This document shows, in pieces, positions 44,521 through 56,600 of a stretch of DNA of 64,000 bases (the stretch's first letter is position 1; each line of letters begins with the position of its first letter). The position numbers were made by a program, and so were the translations under genes. This stretch comes from Branchiostoma floridae (taxonomy: Eukaryota > Chordata > Leptocardii > Amphioxiformes > Branchiostomatidae). The notes under the pieces are model-generated. The model saw nothing but the letters and a program-made list of their open reading frames with translations. It was not told where the DNA came from and did no database searches. The stretch covers positions 11,251,410-11,315,409 of the forward strand of contig NC_049983.1 in NCBI RefSeq assembly GCF_000003815.2, written 5' to 3'.

Positions 44521-45081
44521 CGATGTAAACAATGGGAACTGATCTTATCATGGGTGAAGTCATCGTAATAAAATGCATCCGTCTCTATGTTTATAACCAG
44601 ATAGGTGCGAGACCTAAAAAGCATGGTGTATCCAAATGGATGAGGCAGTCTTTTGGAATAGACGATGTACATTTTTTTAGATTACATGAATGTATGCAGT
44701 ATGCACCATAGTGTGTCACATTGTGATGCGGATTTGTATGTAGAAGAATCTCCTGGGATGAAATGAATAGAATTCTTTTGACTTTCGACATTAAACGGGT
44801 AGAAGGACATATGTCAGACAGGTGTGCAAACCTCAGGAAACTAAACATTACATTAACTTCCTCATGACACAAGCCTGGTAAACATTATTCCCGACGACGT
44901 AATGTTCAGACACAGGAACACCCACCCACACAGAGAGATTGTTTTTTTTATCCTACGTATCTATTCAGGGCGCCAATCATTCCAGAAGTCGCGAGAATCC
45001 AGAGCCCAGACTAATTTATTGGTTTGGTTGAAGATTACTTCTTCAGCCTGCGGGCCAGTTGGTGGACCATGGTCGTTTTGT

Positions 45082-45170
45082 GAGTCACTCACCTGCATGA
45101 CACCGTTGCTGACCCAAGGCCCTAACTTAGGGCCTTGGATCAGCAACGGTGGCATGCAGATGAGTGACTC
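45082..45170. repeat. Long imperfect hairpin
   Basis: Arms of about 43 bp (GAGTCACTCACCTGCATGAC.. and ..GCATGCAGATGAGTGACTC) meet at CCCTAACTTAGGG. It fits a palindromic MITE or a fold-back RNA. No coding content. Confidence 0.75.
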
Positions 45171-46005
45171 GGTAACTAGCGCGTCAATCATTAACGTAGA
45201 GTCAACCTAGTTGGTGTCAAACAAGGGGCAGCTGTCTGGCACAACATGCAGTGTTCGGACACTCTGACAGACGGCGCTGTTGTTTCATAGTACACATGTA
45301 AAATACTTTATTCTTTATGAACGCCTTGTCTCTATTAGACTGCCTAAGTCGCTGGATAATAAAGGAAATTGACCAAATAGACAGATAAAGTGTCATAGGA
45401 GTTAGTTGGCCTGTCATGTTACCTGTGTAGTTCTACTATCACAAGTCTGGAATAGTCTACTGAACATGGTGTTCTGTGTATTTGTTTCCATAACACTCAT
45501 TTATTTGTCGACTTGTTATAGAATTTATGTCTGCATCGAAGAAAAGCTGTTCAAGTTCTAGTTACTCCACAAACTGACTGCATCTTGGACAACCTTCACC
45601 TTAGACAAGGAAAGCAAAGATATTGTACTTTGATATTTTGCCGCCAGAGGTCGTTGGTAAAAAGATAATGCTATGCACTGCTATCTGTCACCTGTTCATC
45701 TGACGCACAATTTCCGTGCACGTCATGCCAAATATTTTCTGATAAACGCCAAGGTTTACAAATCTCGTCCTTTGCCCATGACCTATAATTCTACCGACAA
45801 CTAAACGTAGATTCTTTAAGAAAATAAAGCTTGCAGTAGATAATTTTACTTATGCATAATTCGTGATGGACATTGGTAGCGAGTGGGGTAAGATCTGCCA
45901 TGGGAAATTTGGCAATCGACATATAATTTTATTCAGATCAAAAGTAGCCAACCGCGTCTTTGAGATTAAGATTCTGCATTAAGTTGCAGTGACGAGCTCA
46001 TCCGT

Positions 46006-46013
46006 TGACGTCA
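46006..46013. promoter_or_regulatory. Palindromic CRE (TGACGTCA)
   Basis: A full cAMP-response-element palindrome in the inter-promoter spacer, followed by CACGTCAC. One 8-bp match in this much DNA could be chance. Confidence 0.4.
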
Positions 46014-47466
46014 CACGTCACTCCCCGCCATTCCAACAAGTACATGTGTGTACCGGGATGCTAAATATTCATCTATCGGGTTTTTATCATTGAGCAACAC
46101 TGGTCCAGCCCTGAGAGGACATGTCTGACTCTAGTTTGAGCTGACGAAGGTACAATGTATCTAGCGGCTGTCATGTTCAAGGTAGGAACTTCTCAAGGTG
46201 AAGGAGATAGTTACTTTAAATTTTGTGACGAGCAGGTACAACCTCACATGTGACCTCAAATGTGACAGTTTCATCCCGACAAAAACACCAAGGCCAAGAA
46301 TATCAAACCAACTAAATGTCGGTGTGTGTCTAGAATTGAAGAGCAATATGTTTAAATTTGAGTGATTTTAGAGGTCACTTTGTGAGATGAGAATTGGATC
46401 ATCATAAAGTTTATTTTGAAAAAGCATACCCGATCGAAGGCTAATTTCACGTACAGTATCGAAGTAAGAGTAAAGTCATTCAGTACATAACAGTCTTAGT
46501 AAGTTATCAATCGCCACTCAAAAATCTAGTCCATAAATTACAGGTTGCCGATAGTCTGAGAAAAACTTCGTCTGGAAATTGAGCGTCCAATACACATTCC
46601 GGTCCCTGTCCTAACAACAAGGAAACGGTGGTGATTGTTTATAATACACACTTCTCATTGTCAACTTCAAGTGTTTGTGTTACCAGCATTGTTGTGAAGG
46701 ACAATCGAGCCAACAAGACAAACAGAACGTCTTTCACAGCCCGACTGTTGACACCATGTTCCGCTCATTTGCGGTTTAATAATACTCTCTCTTCTTGGTG
46801 AAGTCTTGGTCTAAAGAAGTTGGTGGCTTGCCAAAAAGTTGTCCCCTGTAGAAGTTCACTAGAGTTTCACACAGAGCATAATGCGTGCCAATCAGAGGCC
46901 CCGCCGTTTCTGTACTTTGGAACTGCCAAATCTGCAATGTCAGGCAGGTGGCCTGTACATGATGTGGAAGAAACTATTCGTCATTTGTAGAGGGCGCACA
47001 GGACGTGTGTGTACTCTGAAGCAGTGAAGGATAATCATATGTTCCGTGTGCTAGTAATAGATGGACTATTTCGCCGCAGCTAACACACCCAAAGAACTTG
47101 CAATGAAAATAACTACAAAACATATTCGTAGACTTTGACCTCCTTTCCTTTTGACAAACATCACTGTTGGGAAAGACGGGTTCACTTGAAGCTCAAATAA
47201 TTATCAAATCATTTACGTAATAAATTATGCGTGTCTCTAGTCAGAAAATGAAACCTTATTCGGAATGTGAAGTACAATGTTGAAAAGTACGTCGTTGTCC
47301 CAATTTCCACACCCCTTCTATTTGCCATCGATGGTAGGTTCCACAGACGTGTCTTCCGCGCGTCCAGATGTACGAGGTCCTTTCCTGTAGCTGGCTCTAC
47401 TGCTGGAACTAGGACGCTAGAGGCATGAGGCTGACAAGACTATCACCAGACACGGACTCAGCTGTC

Positions 47467-47674
47467 ATGTGGAGACTGGGAACGTTTGTGCTAGCACTGT
47501 GTGCTTTGTTGGACTGTGGAGTTGGAGCGGCTACGATCCGGCAGGACGCGGCGGGCTGTACGGCCAGGGGGAACCCTGTATATTCCGTGGTGTTCAAGGG
47601 CGAGTGGACCAAGTCGAAATTCCCCAAGCAGTATCCGCGGCGCAGGCCGCCTGCACAGTGGTCTACTCTGGCCG
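47467..47674 (+). CDS. Spondin gene first coding exon, signal peptide and start of Spondin_N
   Basis: Encodes the hydrophobic leader and the opening of the Spondin_N fold ([32 protein letters not shown]). The donor GTAAGT follows at 47675 in phase 1. Confidence 0.9.
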
Positions 47675-50600
47675 GTAAGTGAAGTATCCCTAAGCTCGCA
47701 CACACACACATGTCCTCTTACGGTATTGACAACGGGTATGCCGGTAGCAGCGTCTGGAGATAGCATAAAGCCGTGTTTGTACATAAGTTAAACTGTTTAA
47801 TGCGATCAAGATGCCAAACTAAACTTTTACCGTCGTAGATACAACGTAAAAGAACACCAATACAACAAAGAACAATGGAAGCTTTAAATGAGAAGTGTGA
47901 AAACCCAAATTAAATGTCAAAGTCTTTGTTTTGATGATGCCGATTTTGTTTAGCACAACTCGTGAATAATTTTGCGGGGTGTGTATTTATTTGAACTTCC
48001 GCGCGGACCGACCAAAACAAACCTGCCACTGGGGTGAAAACGGTGACGGTCAACAGTCGCAGGTTCAGACAATCTTTTTGTTTGTTGTCTCTGGCACAGC
48101 GGTCGGTTTGAACGCTAACTACATCCTACAGTGTGTCAGGAACCCGTCAAATGTCGGTGAAAGTTTCCCAAATCATTTGCTTGGTAACTGAGATCTTCAA
48201 TCACTGATTGCTTGGGGATAGGTAGCGTACACCCAAGACCCATGACACCGAGGGGGCGCCTTGCTATGGTATGCTTCATCCAAGGGACTACAAATATGTG
48301 GAATACGTAGCCTAGTAAACAACCCCAAGGTTGAAAACAAAACTTGAGGCTTCCTCAGTGTCCACGTTGTTTGTGCCGAACTCACGGCCAAGTTCAGCTG
48401 TTCGAATATTCCATCTAACACCTACTTTATCTCTAGTTAATCCCTCCCCTTTAGATAAAGCACTGCAACTGCTGACGGCGATTGCCAAGTCTGACAGGAT
48501 AAAAGTGAGTGTTAGTCTACATAAAACACGTCCTATATAACAACTATAAAGAAGAGGATCTGTTTGTCAAACGTGACAACTTAGCTTTGCAGCGTAGCTT
48601 TAGACAGATATTTCCAGATGATCACTGACTGGATAAAGGATAAAGTAAGGGATAGTTTACATAGTAATATAACACAGCTATAAGGAAGAAAAATGTTTAT
48701 CAAACGTGACACCACAGCCTTGGGGCGCATTCAACACAGATATATCAAGATGATGAACACTTTCCCTTCAGTCCGTGTCTAATTGGTTAACCTTTAGAAG
48801 GAGCCCAGAGTTGTTAAAGGGTAGAAAAGGGTAGAGTCGTTAGTCTCCAAGCAGACCCTACGGTGCCTTAGAAATAGTATCAAAGCTGGCCAGGGACTTG
48901 GTATACCGGCACCAGGGTCTGCCCTCAGTCGGGCTGATCTGACGCTATTAGCATCTATTTGTCACTGTAAGTCGCTCGTAAAGTAATTAGCACTTGACAA
49001 CAGGGTGGGGCAGCGACACCATTGTTGAATAGAAACGCTCCACCCTGTTTCAGTGCAGGCAGACCTCCGGTGCCCGTTTGACTCCCTTTAGCCGGCTATC
49101 TCCCTTTGGCCGGCTATACTCCTTTGCCAGCTTTGATACTATTTCTGAGGCACCGTAGGGTCTGCTTGGAGACAAAGAGTCGTTTCAGCCGGGTAGGAGT
49201 GTCGACTCCAGTTTGGGCTGCTCTTCATTCAGGATACTGATGATCCAGTGCCCTGTAGTCATGCTGGACAACAGGATGGTCAAGAGGGGAGTAGAAACTT
49301 TTCCTGGCTCCCGGGATTCGTTACACAGTGTATGTCATCTCACACCGCAGGTAGAAGTGCCCCTCGTTGTTTGGCCGGGCGCTGACCCCACACCTTAGCC
49401 CTCCCCGGTGCGAGGCTTTCCCTGTTATCCCATCTGTATGGTCGGCAAAGTCACGGAGCAGACAAATTGGAGAGGTCTGGGTCAGTGGTGGCAATGCTGA
49501 TACAGCAGATGTAGTCGTTAGCAAAGGTCGAAGCGCTCGTCCAGTTGATTACAGTACATGACACGGGATAGGGGCACGGTGGGATACAGGAGTACCATGA
49601 GAAGAGATTGATTTGCCTGTGGGGATCCATCAAATCGTGCTATTTGATCTATCTCTTCTACTTTGTGTATGTAGTGAGTCTACCTGTGTTGCCCTGTCGA
49701 AATTATGTCTTCAAGGTAAACCTGAACAAGTGATGTGGACGACGGGCGGAAGGGGTTTATGAACCCTTTAGTCCTTTCCACTTAAGGTAATGAGGATGAG
49801 ATGATTGAAAACTCAGAAAAGTCCTTATCTCTATGTGGCATACCGTGGTCACTGTGGTGTACCGCGTCATATGGCGCCCAGGGTTAGATAGAAAGGCTTT
49901 GGTCAACGAGAGATTAGCGAAGGGGAAGAAAGAGAAGCCTTGTATCCGGATATCCAGCCGTATTATAGCTCCCGAGTCTCTTCTGTCCTCTCCGTAAATA
50001 TGGCTGGATACCAAGCTAGCGAAAGAGGCCGTGATTTCGTCTTTAATTTTAACTGATTAACAATTTGAACTACACCAGAAGACCAATGCGTTACGTTGCA
50101 AGGATTAAACTTTAAATCTTTCCTTTTCTGAAGTTACGGATCTCCCTACAACAGACAAAGGCTTACAACAGAACCTACAGCTAATCTCTTTCAGTATCGG
50201 AAGTTCTCACTGCCCGGCACGTGGCGGGAATACCGTCCGCTCCCTCGGGGCTCACACGGAGATCGCTAATTGCAAAAACAAAGATTTGCCTCTCAGATAA
50301 ACACGACTTCCGCTCTTGTTAGATCCGCGAGCCATGAGAGCCAGAAGGACTCATTATCTAATGACACGCCAGTATTGACAGACAGACAGAGCAGCACTTG
50401 ACTTGGCTTTGTTGGGATTTATCTTTTAGTGACTTGCGTTGTAATGATGACATCATCTTGCCGCATTTGCATCCTTCTCATCGAAAATTGTTATCCCAAT
50501 AACAAATCCCTCAACGATGGTAGAACAGTTGTAAATCGTACACGGATTACATACAGGAATTATCAATGGAGCAAAAGAGAAGTAGCCTGGCTATGAAAGG

Positions 50601-53600
50601 AGGTTGCAATGCGGTGTTCTGGTATATTTACTTCCTTTGAAGTAAGTAAATATGCCAGAACAAAAATGGTGTAGTAACGTTAACATTTAAACAGCCCCCA
50701 TAAAAGTAGTAAACTTAAAGGACAAGTTCAAAGGTAGTGAGTTTGCTGTTTGCTAAATACAAAGAGCCCATTGCATTTGACACAACAATGAAAGCAAATG
50801 GACAAGACATTCAATGATCCGTTTATGACCCGCAATTTCCTACTTGTACATGTATAACGTTACGTCATTGCGTGGCCCCCGAAGTTGTGGTTGAATCTGA
50901 TCATATTGTGAGTTTTCCCTCGTTGTATAAGAATTACAACAGAACCGACTGTTGAGTATGCCTCTTCTTGTCACATTTGATGTTAGAGGCAACTCCTTAC
51001 AATATAGCTGTCTTTTTAAAAAGCAACACCCAGTCGGGAAGTTTTGATAAGGGTGTTTAATCGCCAAATACAGATGGTTGGTACGCGTAAAATGGGCACT
51101 CGACTCATGACATCTGCTTGGTTTTCAACTCTGTAATGAGAGTCTGTTCACAATGTCATGCGGGACTTTTAGGTGAAGGGGTTGTACTGTGTAACCTCAA
51201 TGTTTTCTATTCCACTGTAATGTTAACCATACTTTGTATCCACTTATTACACATCTGTGCCAAGAGATTCATGATCCGATTTGGCGTGTCCCACACTGAA
51301 CTAAGAGAGTAGTGTGCCAGGTCTCCCCAGTGCCTGGCACGTGTACAAAAGCGTACAGAAAATACAGTGTAGGTCGCAGCCTCGCCCCCTCTCCGTTCGT
51401 ACCCATTACCTTAGACAAGAGATTACCAGTATTAGTCAGGCAGACGCCGCGGACCCAGGGGTACCGACCCGACCCCGTGAACTTGGCCCAGAAGGAACGG
51501 TCGCCCGGGAAAAATGTTGGCAGCAGAATCGGGGCAGGCCCCATTGTGGACAACAAGGCCAAGCTTTGTTGTTTTTTCTCTACACGCGACGAACCGAGGA
51601 TGATGAGAAGAAGGTTACTCTGTGCCTGTAGGAATGAAAGCTAATACAGATGGGCACTGCATGATGTAGCCTATTTGTAGGTTACAAAAACCTACTGGTA
51701 TTTTTTTAGCAAAATTCTACTTGGCGATATTTGTTTGGAAGGAGTGCCATACGTTTGCAAAGCACACGAATTTAGTCAATCTTGTTTTCAATCAATTTTT
51801 TTCATATATTTGTTTGTCCGTTTCAGACAGTGTATCACATGAATCATGATATCTATAATTTGATTTACACCTACAACTTCAAGTTCGTATTAAAGAAAAC
51901 TAATGTCATTGGCAGACCAACATCGGCCGCAATTTTCAGTTTTCATTCAGTCAAATTTAAGATGGGCTGCGATCTATGTAGCATTGTCACCAAGAAAAAC
52001 GTTTCCGGAATGAAATACATGGGGAGCCAACCGAATCTATACAACGGTACTTTGATTGATAGTTAAGAATTAAGCGGAAGACCGCAAAACGCTTTAGTTC
52101 ATTGAGCTGTCAAAGAGATTAAACGTTACGTAGAGTGCGTGTGATGGAAATGGAAAGGAAATACTGCAGGGTATTCAAAGATATTTTAGTCAAAGTCTGA
52201 TCAAAATGTATCTTTGCTTGGTATGCAAAATTTAAAATGAAAGGCTTTGAAACTGTGGGATAGACTGGAATAAGAGCAGAATGAAAACCCCTCAGTGAAT
52301 GGTGGCCTTGTCTTCACATTACAGAAATACTTATAGAGTCTTTGGTCGACATGGATTGTGCCTTTTCAGAATGAGTTATTACTCCTATGGATCTGCTTTG
52401 TTTATCGAGCTATATAGTATGCGTCTGTTAAGTCTAGCACATAGATACACACTATAGCTTGTTCTGCGATTTTGTTACCTCAAGTCATCGACAAAGCTTT
52501 GTGAGATGAAGTTTGAAAATTGCCCTTTCATTACTTGTTCGTTTCTTACTCAAATGTCTATTCATCTTAGGTACAGAAATGGATCGGAAATTAATAAAGA
52601 TGTCCTTTTTGTTTTACCAGGTCGTGTTCACAACAACGCACACTTCATGTGGTCTCAGGGCCAGCTCGCTACACCTGGCGTCCGTCTGTTCGCAGAGGAG
52701 GGCAAGACCGTGTGGCTCATGAACGAAGGGAAGTTCATTCCAGACGTGGAGTCCCAGTTCCTGGCACCACGAGTGGGGAGGGGGGTGGGCAGCACGGCGG
52801 CCAACATCACAGTCAATAACAAATACCCACTGGTAAGTACACATTTGAGGGGGGAGGGAAACTTTTTTTTCAAAGCATACTGCAATATGTTGAATATACC
52901 TAAATTAAAAAGTGCAGTTCTTATCAGTTTTACATTAGTCCATCATAGATTAGCGTTTCCACAACATAACCAATCAGCAAGATAAACCATATTTGCTCGA
53001 GAGAACATATTCGTCAACCCTACGTCTCTGCTGGGTCCTAATATACATTATCACTGTCTTGTCTGATAAAATATATTGCCTAGACTTTTGGCACCATTTG
53101 GTCTCTGTAACAGGGTTAGAAACCTGGAATGTAATTATTTACCGTACTTTGCACCGTCATCGTCTAGACCAGTGTTTGGTAATGGACTCTTCTTGCTAAT
53201 GTCGGCGAAATATGATGTTGCAGGAAATGCTGTGCTATCGTGTAATGACAGGGTGAAAGAAAATCGTTGAGCTGTGTACTGCTGCGGGCACATTGTTGGC
53301 ACGAGCATACCTACTTCAAGACTGTTGCCAGTATTCATATGCAGAGCGTGTTTGTTCAACACTTGTCGTGTTCTCAGAGCGCCATATGGTGTGTTGGATC
53401 TGACACGGGGCTTGTAAACATAAGTAACCTCCTTGTAAACACAAGAAGAGGAATCGGTGACGGACAAACATCCACTCTGACGTGAACGTCTTCCTCGGTG
53501 CTTCTGGGATAAAATAAGGAAGTTCAGATATATCTTAAGAAAGCACCACAACTTTCACCTGTCAGCAACAGAGTCTGTTAACGCTGAGAGATTTCTAAAT

Positions 53601-56600
53601 TATGCCAAAGGGCCCTGAGCGTATGCAAACTAAGACCTACGTCACATTTCCAAACCGGGGCCCCGCCGGGTAGCTTTTGGGAACGAAAAACATAAGACGT
53701 ATAGAGAATAGTCGTGGGCATTGTCTGTGTATATTTTTACGTATACAGATATATGCATTTCTATTTTTCTTTTCCACAAACAGCCCGACCGGGCCCCGGT
53801 TTGGAAATGTGACTTTAGCCTAACCTGGCAAACAGACAGACAAACATTGTTTTGGTCACTGCAGCAGTGGCAAACGAAGACAAAGTCACCAGAAATAAAG
53901 AAATGAGACATTGGGACTATCGACTGCTCATAGGACATGCACATCTCCATTCTTGTACACAGCGAGTGTGACACGCTCCACCATCGCTCGGTTCACGTGT
54001 CTTACAACGGAAACACACGTTCGTGTTTGTGGCGTCAATAAACAGTGGGGCGGAATCGGATGAGAGAAGTGTTGATGTAGAGTGTATAAAGATAACTGAC
54101 AAAACACAAACGTCTATCACCATTGCCTGGTGCTTCCGCCAGGGTATTGAGTAACAAGAGGAGCATGTAACCTTCCTATGAACATGCCGATTCAGCAATC
54201 CAGTTGTCGCGTGACCGTTGTGGGGCAAGGGTTCGAGTATCCAGTAGTGTGTGGTATTGTCAGAAGTCCTGTAATGTTTAGGCATTAACCTGCTCGGACT
54301 TTCAATAAATAAATAAATCAAATGTATCACTACTTAAATAATTTCCAAATATGTCTGCAATATCGTTATCGGGTGGGGATGCGTATCTTCGAGTAACATC
54401 ATTTATATTCGTAGGTATGACAGGAAGCAACTCTTTTTGTCATTACATGTCTTCGACAGCTCTCTCATAGTTGGATTTGCTATGTCCTGCAGGTGTCCTT
54501 CATGGTGCGTCTGGTGCCGAGTCCTGATTGGTTCACAGGGGTAAGCAGTTTAAGCCTGTGTGAGGACGGCCAATGGAAGGACGAGGTTCACGTGGACCTG
54601 GACCCTTGGGACGCGGGAACGGACGGCGGGCTCACATTCAGCTCCCCGAGCTTCGCCGAGAACGCCAGCACAGGATTNNNNNNNNNNNNNNNNNNNNNNN
54701 NNNNNNNNNNNNNNNNNNNNNNNNNNNNNNNNNNNNNNNNNNNNNNNNNNNNNNNNNNNNNNNNNNNNNNNNNNNNNNNNNNNNNNNNNNNNNNNNNNNN
54801 NNNNNNNNNNNNNNNNNNNNNNNNNNNNNNNNNNNNNNNNNNNNNNNNNNNNNNNNNNNNNNNNNNNNNNNNNNNNNNNNNNNNNNNNNNNNNNNNNNNN
54901 NNNNNNNNNNNNNNNNNNNNNNNNNNNNNNNNNNNNNNNNNNNNNNNNNNNNNNNNNNNNNNNNNNNNNNNNNNNNNNNNNNNNNNNNNNNNNNNNNNNN
55001 NNNNNNNNNNNNNNNNNNNNNNNNNNNNNNNNNNNNNNNNNNNNNNNNNNNNNNNNNNNNNNNNNNNNNNNNNNNNNNNNNNNNNNNNNNNNNNNNNNNN
55101 NNNNNNNNNNNNNNNNNNNNNNNNNNNNNNNNNNNNNNNNNNNNNNNNNNNNNNNNNNNNNNNNNNNNNNNNNNNNNNNNNNNNNNNNNNNNNNNNNNNN
55201 NNNNNNNNNNNNNNNNNNNNNNNNNNNNNNNNNNNNNNNNNNNNNNNNNNNNNNNNNNNNNNNNNNNNNNNNNNNNNNNNNNNNNNNNNNNNNNNNNNNN
55301 NNNNNNNNNNNNNNNNNNNACCGGAGATGCGACAACGCCTGAAGTGACGACAACGCAAGAAATAACAACACTTGAACTAACAACACCAGATTTGACCACC
55401 GCTGAAGACACTGCGACCATGCAGATGACAACTATGTTGGAAACAACTGAGCTAGAAACAACATGGGGTCCGTCAACCACATTAGTAAGTTCTAAACATG
55501 AGTAATTACTGTATCAAAAGAAGAGTAAAATTGTCAATTATATTTTAGACGTGTGCCATTTTTAATGTTCCATTATGTACAAGACACGTTCAGACTGACT
55601 AACGTTATGGCATTTTAAACTCTTTCATTGTTTTAGGAACCATTAACAACAGCTGCACCCAGAACAACGACGCCGGAGGACGAGTACTATCCCATGGTTG
55701 TTGATGTGGGTGTGAGAACGTGGGATGGTGGAATAAAGGTCAGTTTTGTGTGTTTCAAATGGCAACTTTCATTTCTATGTCTCTTTTAGGCATCATCTTT
55801 GTACATGGACCATGTTTTGTATGATAATGAATAAACGTTTTGGGCCGCATCTTGATCTCAATATCACTTGTTATCTTGCCATTTTTATATCAACTGTTGT
55901 TTTGAGTAGCTGCTAATTGGCATCACTTGTACGTTGTTGTTTCATACCCTTTACCGTTGACTTGTCCAGGAAGAAGAAACAATAAAACATACGATACCTT
56001 CAGAGTTGACGAAAGAGGATCTTATCCCAACGAAGAAGCATGACGAGGACCCCAAATACGCCTTCATCTCGTCTGCAGAGGAGCAGGCGGAGGACAGACC
56101 GAACAAGCCGGGATTTGACGGTGATGATTTTATTTTGGAACCGAAACACAATAGCGTCGAAGTCAGTGAGTGAGCTTTGATGTTTCTTTTGTCTAATATG
56201 CACTAAACAAAACAAAAACGAATGTGCACGCATGCGCAGAACTGTAAAATAAACTAAATGGCAAGGAGAACGAGTAGAAAGAAAGAAATAGTACTAGTAA
56301 CTAGTAACTAGTGCGTAGGGCGTTTTCCCACATACAGCATCAATGCATTGTCATTTTTACCCTTACAACTTGATAGATAAACCCTAAAGCCACAAATAAA
56401 CGAAATTACTAGTATCGTCAAGGACCTTCTTAATTAAGACCCCGACCCATTTCCACTAGAGGCGATTTGACCGCTCGCAGAATTTAAAAAATAAGCAACG
56501 AATTGTTTAACGGTTGGTTTCTTGTCTTTTGAATCACACTTTTACATCTTTGTATATATATCCCAATTATGAAATCAACGGTTACAGGAATCCAATCTCG

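Larger units (their letters stand above)
44249..47466. promoter_or_regulatory. Spacer between the divergent Kunitz and spondin genes
   Basis: No coding region is supported. It must hold the promoters of both genes. It contains a tandem duplication with CCAAT boxes at 44425-44520, a long hairpin at 45082-45170 and a palindromic CRE at 46006-46013. ATG codons upstream of 47467 make the exact start of the spondin gene uncertain. Confidence 0.5.
47675..52620. other. First intron of the spondin gene
   Basis: 4.9 kb without a supported exon for this gene. It holds a MITE of family 2 (48843-49175), a perfect-looking hairpin at 50617-50664 and a coding-like minus-strand stretch near 51410-51530. Confidence 0.6.

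Noticed and set aside
51312-51644. Two overlapping plus-strand ORFs of 105-110 residues in the spondin intron
   Set aside because: Low-complexity basic composition without family resemblance. If anything is coding here it is the minus strand.
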